The position numbers and the translations under genes were made by a program. Below the pieces are notes generated by a model. The model did no database searches. It saw only the letters and a program-made list of their open reading frames with translations, and was not told the origin of the DNA. From positions 1-34,958 of the forward strand of contig NZ_NJAJ01000037.1 in the NCBI RefSeq assembly GCF_002632825.1: 34,958 nucleotides of DNA, given 5' to 3'. The DNA comes from Xenorhabdus stockiae. Lineage in GTDB: Bacteria > Pseudomonadota > Gammaproteobacteria > Enterobacterales > Enterobacteriaceae. Positions 18,233 to 27,433 of this stretch are shown here, piece after piece; positions within the stretch are counted from its first letter, which is position 1; each line of letters opens with the position of its first letter.

Positions 18233-19615
18233 TTAATGATTTTCTGCTGAAGAGTTTCTACTTTGCTTAATTAATGCATACCGATTGAGTAATTGGATAA
18301 AATGCATATCCGTCTGTTGGATCAGTGCTGGCGATAATTCTTCTTTTATTGCTGTTTCCTCAAGCTGTCTTAGTTTTTCTTCCAATGGAGGATTTTTGTT
18401 GAACGTTTGAGTCAAAGAAAAAACAATGGATTTCAATTCAGAGCCTGTTATATAACGTCCGCGTTTTTCATCTAACCAATTTAACCGGCGAGTGAGTTCT
18501 GCTAATTGATCCATACCGGAATGCCAATGCCCTAAACTATCAATCGAAGCGGCATTCATAGTGACCTGTTTATTCCATTGGGCTGATAACTCTGCACTCA
18601 GTGGAGACTGTGGCCACAATATCTTAGACTGATGAACCAAAGAAAAACCATAATCTTGCTGCCAGACAGGCGATAAAGACTCCAACATTTTTAACTGTCG
18701 TTTTGTCTTATCCAATATCACACTATTTTCTTCATGTTCTTTATCCGACAGAGCCCCCAAAGAAAAAAGAACATCCTCTGTTAATACTTCTGGTAATGAA
18801 GCCACTGTGGATTGTAGCCGAGGATCAATTTTATCCTGCGTAGCATACTGCCATATACCAATCCCGCCTCCGCTAAACACCAAAGTAATTAGGATCCCTA
18901 ACGTAAACCCCTTCCATTGAAAACCCGGCTTTTTTGGCGGAGGTATCACAATATTAGGTTGAGGTTCTTCTTCCGGTTTTGCGACATATACCCATGTTTT
19001 CTGAGAAGTATTAGGTGAAGGTATCGGTGGCAGTTCAAATTCTATCGCTGCCTCAGGTGGCTGTTCTAAGGAAGTATCGATATTTGCACCTTCCAGAGTC
19101 TCCAGACGAACCGCCGCATTGTGAATAAATGTTCCTAATCTTTCCAGCTGACTGACATGTTTCAATTCCAACATCTGTAATGTCTGACAAAGTTGAGAGA
19201 TATATTGCTCTGCCTGATAGAGTCGGGGTAAATCAGTATAGACAAAGGTCTGAATACGTAATGAATTAATCAAACGCTGGCTCAAACCTGCCAGAATCTC
19301 TATCCGGGCATGTACTTGCTGGGGCCAGATAGCCTGCCATTGATGCGTAACCAAACCATGAATAATCGCCAGCCCTTCATTTAATCCCACTAACCCTGCA
19401 CGAGTCGTACGTATCAGCGTATACCATGCAGCAGTCTGCAATTCGACACCATTTTGACTAAATAACGATAAGCAAAGGCGCTCAGCCTGTTCCCAGTTCA
19501 CATCGGGGCGGGCTGGGTGGTGCAATTTATTCAATTCATCTCGTAATGCGGTAAAATCTGGCAAAGTACGGGGATCCTCCCCTGTCTTCAGATATTTTTC
19601 TGGCGTTGTATTCAT
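18233..19615 (-). CDS. vasL: T6SS protein VasL (ImpA N-terminal domain, single TM)
   Basis: This 460-residue protein has an ImpA-type N-terminal domain (about 10-130, including GLVTHQWQAIWPQQVHARI), a Pro-rich linker (about 185-232), one membrane helix (about 236-257, GFTLGILITLVFSGGGIG) and a helical C-terminal VasL-type domain. It is the last gene of the tssA-F-G-J-E operon, the position VasL takes in several enterobacterial T6SS loci. TssA-like proteins with a membrane anchor are thought to help sheath assembly or anchoring, but the role of VasL is less defined than that of TssA. AAGGA precedes the start. tssE ends 28 bp upstream. Confidence 0.85.
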   Translation of the reverse strand: MNTTPEKYLKTGEDPRTLPDFTALRDELNKLHHPARPDVNWEQAERLCLSLFSQNGVELQTAAWYTLIRTTRAGLVGLNEGLAIIHGLVTHQWQAIWPQQVHARIEILAGLSQRLINSLRIQTFVYTDLPRLYQAEQYISQLCQTLQMLELKHVSQLERLGTFIHNAAVRLETLEGANIDTSLEQPPEAAIEFELPPIPSPNTSQKTWVYVAKPEEEPQPNIVIPPPKKPGFQWKGFTLGILITLVFSGGGIGIWQYATQDKIDPRLQSTVASLPEVLTEDVLFSLGALSDKEHEENSVILDKTKRQLKMLESLSPVWQQDYGFSLVHQSKILWPQSPLSAELSAQWNKQVTMNAASIDSLGHWHSGMDQLAELTRRLNWLDEKRGRYITGSELKSIVFSLTQTFNKNPPLEEKLRQLEETAIKEELSPALIQQTDMHFIQLLNRYALIKQSRNSSAENH

Positions 19616-19643
19616 GGTATTCCTTTATCATGCTTTGAAGCGA

Positions 19644-20087
19644 TTATGATTGATATTTTGATTCGAGAAAATTTTGTTTCTTCAGGTGCCTAATCAACAC
19701 TCTACCTCCGGGGATAAATTCAGTACCGTAGCGAACTAATCCGACTTCATGTAGTTCCGCTTCTAACGCATAGCGGAGCGTTCCAAACTCATGTTCCGGT
19801 AACAAAGTCAGTGAAAGACGTTTAATACGTGGTTCATATTTCAAGAGCGTTGAGGAAAGAATATTTATCAAACTATGGGCTGTTCCCGGCAATCCCTGCA
19901 TGATTTTGCTCATATCCGGCAACCCATAATCTGGCAAATGAGCGAGAGTTCCGGTACGCGTATTGATAATTCTCTGGATATTATCCAGTACGGAAAGGAT
20001 AACCTGATTTTCCTCAGAAACCTGATGTACATCCAATCCCCCTGAGAAATTTCCTGTCAACATTTCATACAGTGAAGGTTGTGACAT
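19644..20087 (-). CDS. tssE: T6SS baseplate wedge protein TssE (gp25-like)
   Basis: TssE is the gp25/lysozyme-like-fold component of the T6SS baseplate and starts sheath polymerisation. The 147-residue protein shows the typical VILSVLDNIQRIINTRTGTL, the LPDYGLPDM motif and a mid-domain YEPRIKRLSL, followed by the ALEAEL strand. It is cytoplasmic. The gene starts 4 bp after the tssJ stop with AAGGA as ribosome binding site, so translation is probably coupled. Confidence 0.94.
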   Translation of the reverse strand: MSQPSLYEMLTGNFSGGLDVHQVSEENQVILSVLDNIQRIINTRTGTLAHLPDYGLPDMSKIMQGLPGTAHSLINILSSTLLKYEPRIKRLSLTLLPEHEFGTLRYALEAELHEVGLVRYGTEFIPGGRVLIRHLKKQNFLESKYQS

Positions 20088-20091
20088 TGTC

Positions 20092-20685
20092 TCAGTCCTT
20101 TTTCAGGGGTAATATGTGAATTGCCTGATTTTTCAACTCAACTTGGCGGGCTTTATCCGGATCCAATGCCGTTTTAGGAATAACAATCTGCCAGTTATTC
20201 TTTGTCAGATCAGGCGAGTGAAACATCGCAACAACTGCGACATATTGGGCTCCTTTCTCTAAAGGCATATCAAGGGAATAACTTTCTCCCGGACGAAGCT
20301 GTAAATCCTTTTCACTTAATACATCTGACTGGATAGTATTAATGTCATCTGTAAATATGTTTTGATATTCAATTAAATCAAAGGCCCTGCGATCTTTTAA
20401 CTGATAGATACGAACCATTGTAGACAATGCGATACCATTATCATTCAGATTAGATCCATCCCGAACCTGAAAATCCAGATGAACTTCTTTGATTTTTTTA
20501 TAAAAAATTGACCTGGTTACTTCGGCTGAACCATCACCGATAGTCTGGGTTAATCCACACCCAGTTACATACATTGCAGCAAACAATATGAATGCCAAAG
20601 CCCCTTTTCTTGTATTGTTGCTTTTATTGCTTCTAATGATGCATTTAGTGGAACCATGTTTAGAATCGATAGTTGCCATATTCAT
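20092..20685 (-). CDS. tssJ: T6SS outer-membrane lipoprotein TssJ
   Basis: TssJ anchors the TssJLM membrane complex in the outer membrane. The chosen ATG overlaps the end of tssG by 26 bp and has AAGAGA upstream. A basic N-terminus is followed by GALAFILFAAMYVTGC, with the acylated Cys in a weaker lipobox (VTGC), then a transthyretin-like domain with LSTMVRIYQLKDRRAF, the LRPGESYSLDMPL strand and VAVVAMFHSPD. About 197 residues, with a longer n-region than usual (about 26 residues before the hydrophobic core); a later start is possible but none is obvious. Confidence 0.93.
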   Translation of the reverse strand: MNMATIDSKHGSTKCIIRSNKSNNTRKGALAFILFAAMYVTGCGLTQTIGDGSAEVTRSIFYKKIKEVHLDFQVRDGSNLNDNGIALSTMVRIYQLKDRRAFDLIEYQNIFTDDINTIQSDVLSEKDLQLRPGESYSLDMPLEKGAQYVAVVAMFHSPDLTKNNWQIVIPKTALDPDKARQVELKNQAIHILPLKKD

Positions 20686-21886
20686 GAGTCTCTTTTCGGA
20701 AAAGTTGTTCGGGGGCAGCCTGATAGCGTCCCAAACCAATAGTAATTTCATTGACCTTTTTATCTGTGCTGGCTCTATTAATGGTCGCATTACTGCTCGC
20801 CGTCTTACCTGTATTTGTTTTATCGATTATCACATTACCTACAATTACCCTATGAGTGATTGTTTGATTAACAATCGTATCGTTAGCTGCAACAGGCGAC
20901 TGCCTTTTCATCACCGCCGTTTGCCCCAGCTTCACTCCTTGCCCGGTTGTGACACTCAACTGCGCTTCTGGCAATAACTCACGAGGTATACGCAGTTGTA
21001 AACGAGCATGAATCCTTGATCCCAGATATGCATGAAGCAGGGTCATTAAATCTGCATGTAACTGACCATCAGGAGGTAACCATTGCCTGACCTCCTCTGG
21101 ATCCTGAGTCTTCAACGCCAGCAGTATCTGACTGTTTACATCAATACCACTCCGACCCAACACAGGCTTATGAGATAGGCTAACAGGTGAATGGCAACTC
21201 ATTCTGACTGGATTATCGATTGCTATCCGACGTCGATCATGGCGGATAACCTCCACTTCGGTATTAGGTGCCAGCAGTTTAATTAAAGAGCAGATACCTT
21301 CTGATGTTCGGGTAGGTAAACGCATCGTGCCCAACAAAGCCAAAAAACGAGAGACAGGTGTACCAATATGATTTGCACATCCCGGAATACCTAGTCCAAT
21401 TAAACCAAGTAGGTATTGCGAAGTTTCATCGCTTCCACCAGACTTAAAAGTCGCAGGATATGAGTACTTGCGCCAGATACGATAAAACTGTGTTGTCAGG
21501 CGATGATTGAAGAGGTCGAGAAAATCAGAGACAGCTTCCGCTCCTTCTCGCTGCTGAGCGATATCATCGATATAAGTCGGTGGCAGCGGTGATTCAACCC
21601 CATATAACCCTAAAAAAGTGGTTCTTACACTGGGTTTATTGCCATGAGCTTCAAGCCCTGTTTCTATCGTTTTCAGCTCGCTGACAGGAAATCCCATCCC
21701 CGGATGAGGGCGAAAGCGCACGGAATCATCATCCGGGTTTGTTGTACTACCTAAACCCGATTTCTCAGGTTGCAGGCTCTCAATCAACTGACAAAAGCGA
21801 TAAAAATTGACCAATGGCAGCTTATCTTTAAGCTGAGCAATCAGCGCGGTAAGTTCTGGTTGTGATTCTCGGTCCATCGGATACAT
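20660..21886 (-). CDS. tssG: T6SS baseplate protein TssG
   Basis: TssG forms the baseplate wedge with TssE, TssF and TssK. Typical elements are FYRFCQLIESLQP, VRFRPHPGMGFP, the FLGLYGVESPLPPTY motif, DFLDLFNHRL and RFWRKY-like RIWRKYSYP. About residues 327-379 are a Thr/Asn/Ile-rich stretch placed inside the normally compact C-terminal motif (GQTAVM...ITIGLGRYQ), making the protein 408 residues, longer than I expect for TssG. The start overlaps tssF by 46 bp; an ATG at 21877 has better spacing to GGGA and may be the real start. Confidence 0.92.
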   Translation of the reverse strand: MYPMDRESQPELTALIAQLKDKLPLVNFYRFCQLIESLQPEKSGLGSTTNPDDDSVRFRPHPGMGFPVSELKTIETGLEAHGNKPSVRTTFLGLYGVESPLPPTYIDDIAQQREGAEAVSDFLDLFNHRLTTQFYRIWRKYSYPATFKSGGSDETSQYLLGLIGLGIPGCANHIGTPVSRFLALLGTMRLPTRTSEGICSLIKLLAPNTEVEVIRHDRRRIAIDNPVRMSCHSPVSLSHKPVLGRSGIDVNSQILLALKTQDPEEVRQWLPPDGQLHADLMTLLHAYLGSRIHARLQLRIPRELLPEAQLSVTTGQGVKLGQTAVMKRQSPVAANDTIVNQTITHRVIVGNVIIDKTNTGKTASSNATINRASTDKKVNEITIGLGRYQAAPEQLFRKETHEYGNYRF

Positions 21887-23604
21887 TTCCCACTTGGTTG
21901 AATAATCAAAGTCAGTTGGTTAAACAGATGAATATCGGCATATAAAGAGAAAAACCGATTGAGCATTTCACCAAACAGATGAATATCGCCTTCTCCCGTG
22001 AAGCCGTTACTATCCAGTGTGACTTCAATATCAATGCCACGTAATAAAAAACCTTTTTCAAATCGTTGCAGATGCTCATGACGGACGGCCACAATCGCAT
22101 CCAATTTACGATTATTCATTTCATCTTCTTGCCAGTTGTATAACGCCAGCGTCCCACGTAAGACTTCCGCACTCGCCATCATGTTGAGAAAACTCGAACC
22201 CAAATGACTCAGAACCCGCCAATGAAAACGATCCTCTGCCGGAGGGTAAGCAGGTAAAGTTGGTTTGCATAAATTCTGTACCCTGACAGGAAGCTGCAAC
22301 GTTTGCTCACAGCGATTCAGCAAAGTACTTTGGAGGGCTTTACGCGGTAACTGACCGTTTGTGCCTGTAATCTGCAAGGAGAGTGTTTCTGATGTGATAT
22401 TCCGATTATTTTCCCAAACCTGTCCACCCAGTATCAGCCATGTATCATGTAAACCAGTAACTCCTCGTCTGACACGAGTATGGTAATAACGCTCTGGTGC
22501 TGTGCGGCGCAACATTCCTCCTCGGTGACGGAAACTGGTAAATGGCACATAGGCGCCTTCTTCAGCATGTCGTGAGCTATTAACACCATCAACGGAATAA
22601 ATTTCTGTATGACCATCCTGCAAACGGCGTGGACGCAGTAGATATTCATTTTCCAAGCCGTTGACAGTCAAAGGGTCAGCCTCCAGAGTGAATAAATTAA
22701 TCACAGAGACACAATGCAACCGAATATGTTCTGTTTTTACTAAGAAATCAGAATCCCAAAGCTCACTTAAAACAATATCCAGTTCAAACCATTGGGTTTT
22801 GTCAGGAAAACGGACACCCTCCAAGCCATTCAATTCAACGAACATGAACTTCTCCCGGAAAGTGAAATACTCCAGTAAAAGCTGATAACCACTGAATGAG
22901 GTATCCCCTTTCGGCCACAACCGATCGTTATCAGTAAAACCTCCCGGAGAAAAATAACCATCAAAACGAATCCGATCCATAACTTCAGGCAAACGTAAAT
23001 AAATGGCTGATTGACGCTTAGTCAATGCCAAATGCAAAGCCGCACTGATTTGAGCATCACCACTCAGATAAAAACGTAATCGGGACAGATTTACCTGAGA
23101 CCATTCCACCTGCTCCCCACAATTAAAACGAACCCGGAGAACAGAGCGGCCATCCGGCTCTGTCGAGACGTGTACGTTGGATACAGTAAAAGGATGTAAA
23201 TGGAGCTCTTGCGTTGTTCGATAGCGGCAGACTGCCTGCTTTGGGCCAATGGGCTGAGATAAGACTTCAAATCCCTCGGGTACAACTTCTCCCATTTTCA
23301 TCTGGCTGATATCCGGGGAAATTTCGACGACAGACAGGGATGGGATCGTACGCAAATAGTGTGGCCACAATAAACTCATCAAACCTTCTGTCAATTCAGG
23401 CAGATCATCATCTATTTTCTGGCGTAATCGCCCCATAGAGAAAGCAAAGCCTTCAAACAAACGTTCTACAAAAGGATCTGGTGTACCGGCTTTATCCAAA
23501 TCTAGCAAAGCAGCACGATCAGGATGAGCCTGCGCAAACTCGCGAGCGGATTCTCGCAAGTAACGCATTTCAGCATCAAAATAACGGAGTGTTAAATCAT
23601 CCAT
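21841..23604 (-). CDS. tssF: T6SS baseplate protein TssF
   Basis: TssF (VasA/ImpG), about 587 residues, is the largest wedge subunit of the T6SS baseplate. The N-terminus carries the strongly conserved DLTLRYFDAEMRYLRE, AQAHPDRAALLDLD and DPFVERLFEGFAFSMGRL, with LPELTEGLMSLLWPHYLRTIPS. The C-terminal part has GEGDIHLFGEMLNRFFSLYA. It is cytoplasmic and overlaps tssG at its end. AAGGA lies 9 nt before the start. No sign of truncation. Confidence 0.95.
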   Translation of the reverse strand: MDDLTLRYFDAEMRYLRESAREFAQAHPDRAALLDLDKAGTPDPFVERLFEGFAFSMGRLRQKIDDDLPELTEGLMSLLWPHYLRTIPSLSVVEISPDISQMKMGEVVPEGFEVLSQPIGPKQAVCRYRTTQELHLHPFTVSNVHVSTEPDGRSVLRVRFNCGEQVEWSQVNLSRLRFYLSGDAQISAALHLALTKRQSAIYLRLPEVMDRIRFDGYFSPGGFTDNDRLWPKGDTSFSGYQLLLEYFTFREKFMFVELNGLEGVRFPDKTQWFELDIVLSELWDSDFLVKTEHIRLHCVSVINLFTLEADPLTVNGLENEYLLRPRRLQDGHTEIYSVDGVNSSRHAEEGAYVPFTSFRHRGGMLRRTAPERYYHTRVRRGVTGLHDTWLILGGQVWENNRNITSETLSLQITGTNGQLPRKALQSTLLNRCEQTLQLPVRVQNLCKPTLPAYPPAEDRFHWRVLSHLGSSFLNMMASAEVLRGTLALYNWQEDEMNNRKLDAIVAVRHEHLQRFEKGFLLRGIDIEVTLDSNGFTGEGDIHLFGEMLNRFFSLYADIHLFNQLTLIIQPSGKCIRWTENHNQNLPR

Positions 23605-23636
23605 TAAACGGAATCCTTACCATATGTAAAAAATGA

Positions 23637-25256
23637 TTATCCATAGAGCACCACAGAGCGAACTGGATCTAGCCTGACCAGTTCAGCCAATAATTCATCC
23701 AATTGCTGAGCCATCACGGTTTTATCTGTACTATTACGTTGAGATTTAGACCGCAACAATTGCAAACGACGCGCCTTGATCTCAAACGCCAATTCAGGCT
23801 CCCATTGTACAAGGGTAAGGGTTCCGGCAGTTGTATCCAGTTCACTCAGCAGGTGCAACGCCAAATCGTTCCGGCCAAACTGCTCTGCCACACGTGACAT
23901 CAGTAAACGCATCATCCAGCGCTGACGGGGTGTTGTTACAGCCGGACGAGATTGTAACCATGCCATCGCTTTTTCCAGACCATCACTATCCGCCTGTGCG
24001 ATTGCCTCTGCCTCAAGAGACAAAATATCATCCTCTTCCACTACAACACTGGGGCTGATTGATGGGTCTGACCACCCTTTTCCTTCATCCAACACTTTCT
24101 GCATGATCCAACTGACAGTAACGTCATCGGCAAATGGCGTACCATCATTCCACGCTAATTTTTCTAATCCGGGCAACCGCTGTAAAAGTAACTTCAGATC
24201 CTGTTTGATGATGTCCGCCCAACCATCCCAGGGTGCTCCTGACTTACTTAATGCCTGATAGAGATACCATTGCACGTCCAGCCAAAAATGGTTTACACCT
24301 TCAGCAAAAAGCCTGTCTGCCTGCTCCAGCAATTCTCCCCAGCTTTGCTGCATATAAAGACGCTTAAGCTGGGCACGGGCATCAGTTCTAGGCGGAGATA
24401 ATCGCGTACATCCCTGAGTATCCTGTGGTGGGCATTGATGAATGGTATCCCAGCGTACACTTTTCATTAATCGATGAGCAGAAAGCCAGCCTTGAGGCTG
24501 GTTACGCAGATAATGAGCCAGCGTTTTAGCCTGATCCAACAATTCACGACCGGACTGGATAGGCTGAATAGCAATAGACGGCCCGGATTTAGCCCCAGTA
24601 GCCAGCCCTATATTATGTGAAGAAGAAGTACTGATATTCTGAGGAACGACAGCATTCCATCCCCCCGATTGCATCAACCGGCTTTCCAGAGCGCTATATA
24701 ATTTACCAAATAGAGGACGACTATTTTCATCCCATGTTTCGAGCTGATTAGTCATAAACCGCATCAAAGCGATGATGCGTTCAAATTCAGGTTTACCTAC
24801 TTCTGGATATAAAGAAAGACTATCCAGAACACGGTTGCCGGATAACCATTCCAACGCAGCCTTCCGGCTATTAGGCCGTGAAGGTAACAAACTATCCCCG
24901 AACTTCATTAATAACCCGGCTAATAGCGCTAACCCATCCGCGAACCCTTCTTCTCCTTCACGGTGCAAGCGTGCCCAAAGGTAATAAGTTGCCACACGGA
25001 CATCTTTACAGACCGTCGTTAATAACTTTTCTGCTAATTGGCAAATTAACTCTGTATCAGCGCCTGAGAGTTTATTAACTTCTTCACGCATCCGTTCAAA
25101 ATCATCATCGTAACCCGGATCACTGCCAACTGGCTGCTCAGCAGTAATCGGAATAAGCCATTTTTCCCAGATGGCGATCTGTTTTTGTGCCAGCTCATCG
25201 AATTTGGTGTGATCATCACCAAAACAGGACTGACATAAGGTATCCAGCAAACTCAT
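23637..25256 (-). CDS. tssA: T6SS assembly protein TssA (ImpA/VasJ type)
   Basis: TssA proteins prime or cap the growing T6SS tail. The 539-residue protein has an ImpA N-terminal domain (about 33-150: PVGSDPGYDDDFERMREEVNKL, then VATYYLWARLHREGEEGFADGLALLAGL) and a long helical C-terminal half with RRLQLLRSK and LDPVRSVVLYG at the end, typical of the longer VasJ-type TssA class. It is the first gene of the A-F-G-J-E-vasL run and starts after a gene-free stretch, so it probably has its own promoter there. AGGGA precedes the ATG. Confidence 0.92.
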   Translation of the reverse strand: MSLLDTLCQSCFGDDHTKFDELAQKQIAIWEKWLIPITAEQPVGSDPGYDDDFERMREEVNKLSGADTELICQLAEKLLTTVCKDVRVATYYLWARLHREGEEGFADGLALLAGLLMKFGDSLLPSRPNSRKAALEWLSGNRVLDSLSLYPEVGKPEFERIIALMRFMTNQLETWDENSRPLFGKLYSALESRLMQSGGWNAVVPQNISTSSSHNIGLATGAKSGPSIAIQPIQSGRELLDQAKTLAHYLRNQPQGWLSAHRLMKSVRWDTIHQCPPQDTQGCTRLSPPRTDARAQLKRLYMQQSWGELLEQADRLFAEGVNHFWLDVQWYLYQALSKSGAPWDGWADIIKQDLKLLLQRLPGLEKLAWNDGTPFADDVTVSWIMQKVLDEGKGWSDPSISPSVVVEEDDILSLEAEAIAQADSDGLEKAMAWLQSRPAVTTPRQRWMMRLLMSRVAEQFGRNDLALHLLSELDTTAGTLTLVQWEPELAFEIKARRLQLLRSKSQRNSTDKTVMAQQLDELLAELVRLDPVRSVVLYG

Positions 25257-26210
25257 TACACGTAATCCCTGTTCTTAAAATTGAACCGTGAAATAGCAAA
25301 ATAAAGCATAAAAATAAAAAAGCAGATTATTCATCTAACCAAAAAGATAAAATCATCATATTTTCTCATACTGAAATGATTACAACTCTTAGATACATTT
25401 TATTTTACTTAAATTATATTCTTATTTTTCCGAATCATTACGTACAAATAAACAATATTTTAGTGTTTATTCATCTGGATACGATATAAATAGATTCTAA
25501 GTTTCGCTTTATTCGCCAATAGTCTCCTGAAAAAAATGCCTCTACCTTTGGCTAACTGACTTGTTGGTGGGGTAATTTACAATCTACAGAAGTCTGGCTA
25601 TAACCAATAATAGCAACCCTTCCCAAAAGTCATGATCATAAATCTGTTTTTGACAGTAGGAATTTTTGTCACAGCTGTTATCATTTTCAATGACAAAATT
25701 ATTATAATATCAATTAACATGAAACGTAAAATATTATCATGTTTATGATGTGCTTTACTTTCGTTGAATGACTGTTTATTTCTTTTATGAAAATTTAGAT
25801 CTAATATTCACACATTCTATATCAAATGATTAACTTCCAATGAAAAATAAAAATGAATCCATACCACTTATTATTTTAGTGACTTATCTCTATAGAATAA
25901 CGCGTTTTGTCAGAGGTGTCTCGTTCCACTTTAAATAAAATAGGCGCCATCATAAGCTCATTAAACATAACATAAAAGTGTTATGAGTATTTTTATTTTT
26001 TATGGTTTTTTATTTTTCATGAAAAAAAACCTCATTACTCCTTTAGTTTTTTATTGATAATTAAATAAATCCCCCATTATTTCTTTATGCTCTTCATGAA
26101 TATGTTGGCTGGATGAGTTGTTTAGTCATAACCAAATTTTTTCCATATTAAGCCATATAAGAAGCATGATCTAAATAATTCTATATGGTACTTAACTGAG
26201 ATATATAAGT
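25257..26210. other. Gene-free AT-rich region between tssA and the transporter
   Basis: About 954 bp with no credible ORF on either strand, unusually long for this window. It separates divergent genes and should hold the promoters of the tssA operon (minus) and the transporter (plus). TTTTGTCA (25664-25671) and TGACAAAA (25691-25698) form an inverted pair 19 bp apart. A -10-like TATAAT on the minus strand lies at 25413-25418 without a good -35 box. High AT content suggests horizontally acquired or H-NS-bound DNA (inference). Confidence 0.55.
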
Positions 26211-27167
26211 ATGAAAAATTCTTACTCTACAGGTGTAATCTGCTGCCTGATCACTACTTTATCTTGGGGAGCTACTTTTCCCATCATGACCAGCGCGCTT
26301 ACACGCATGGATCCTTATACATTCACATTACTGCGCTATGGTTTCGCTGGTATTGCATTGTTAATTGCACTGTATTTACGCGAGGGGAGGCAAGGATTTA
26401 ACCTAAAAGGCGAACGTATAGGTTTAATCTGGTTACTGGGCACTGTGGGCTTTGCTGGTTTTGGTTTTTTTGTATTTTTAGGCCAACAAATGGCTGGAAA
26501 AAGTGGTGCATTAACAGCCTCCATCATGATGGCAACTATGCCAATGCTTAGCATTCTTGTGAACTGGGTATTACGCAAAGTTGCGCCTCCAGCTATCTCT
26601 ATTGGGTTAATCCTGATGTCCTTTTTTGGTGTAATGACCGTGATTACTAAAGGTCATTATGGCAGCCTGTTTGGTGCTCCCTCCAGCTACACAGCTAACG
26701 GACTCATCATTTTAGGTGCACTGTGTTGGGTTATTTATACTGTAGGAGCTTCATTTTTTCCTACTTGGTCACCGTTAAAATACACTGCGTTGACGACTTA
26801 TCTGGGGGTGATAAGTATAATAGTGCTGGATGGCATATTATATGCCTGTGGTATTATATCTGTACCTGCAATAAATGATTTTGTGTTTGTTATTCCACAT
26901 GTATTCTACACAGCTTTCATTGCGGGCTTCATAGGGATCCTGTTCTGGAATATTGGTAATAAGATCCTAACGCCATTTAACGGCGTATTATTCATGGATA
27001 TTGTACCAATCACAGCTTTCTCAATTTCAGCGATGACCGGAATGAAACCAAGCACTCCGGAAATTACCGGAGCTTGCATCACAGGTTCTGCACTGATTCT
27101 CAATAACCTATATTTACGCTACCGCAATATACCAAAAAAAGTTGCTATCCCCATCCGTGATAATTGA
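26211..27167 (+). CDS. EamA/DMT-superfamily transporter
   Basis: A 318-residue integral membrane protein with about ten hydrophobic helices in two repeated EamA halves (about 6-130 and 150-300). The first half holds TLSWGATFPIMTSALTRMDP and the FTLLRYGFAGIALL signature; the second holds AFIAGFIGILFWNIGNKIL followed by the FMDIVPITAFSISAM segment. Members export or import small metabolites such as amino acids or drugs; the substrate is unknown here. It lies on the opposite strand to the flanking T6SS genes and 266 bp before a hydrolase gene in the same direction. The ribosome binding site is weak. Confidence 0.88.
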   Translation: MKNSYSTGVICCLITTLSWGATFPIMTSALTRMDPYTFTLLRYGFAGIALLIALYLREGRQGFNLKGERIGLIWLLGTVGFAGFGFFVFLGQQMAGKSGALTASIMMATMPMLSILVNWVLRKVAPPAISIGLILMSFFGVMTVITKGHYGSLFGAPSSYTANGLIILGALCWVIYTVGASFFPTWSPLKYTALTTYLGVISIIVLDGILYACGIISVPAINDFVFVIPHVFYTAFIAGFIGILFWNIGNKILTPFNGVLFMDIVPITAFSISAMTGMKPSTPEITGACITGSALILNNLYLRYRNIPKKVAIPIRDN

Positions 27168-27433
27168 ATAGTTAGCCATATATAATCATTAAATTCAGAT
27201 ATTAATCGATAGTATCCTCTTTATTGACAGTGTTATTTTTCTCCACATAAAATTTATTTATATCCGTTTCAGTAATGAAAGATAAATTATTTGTCAGTAA
27301 CAAGGAGTTAAAAATAATTATGGTTTTATTGATGTATTTCGCTGAAAAAATTAATTTATTTTAGCCCGATAAAGTAATTCTTGCCATTAGGCTGTTAAAA
27401 ATTAGATATATAATTAGATTAGGAGATTTAAGC

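Noticed and set aside
20588-20977. 129-codon plus-strand ORF over tssJ/tssG
   Set aside because: Antisense to two recognisable T6SS genes and without protein-like family features.
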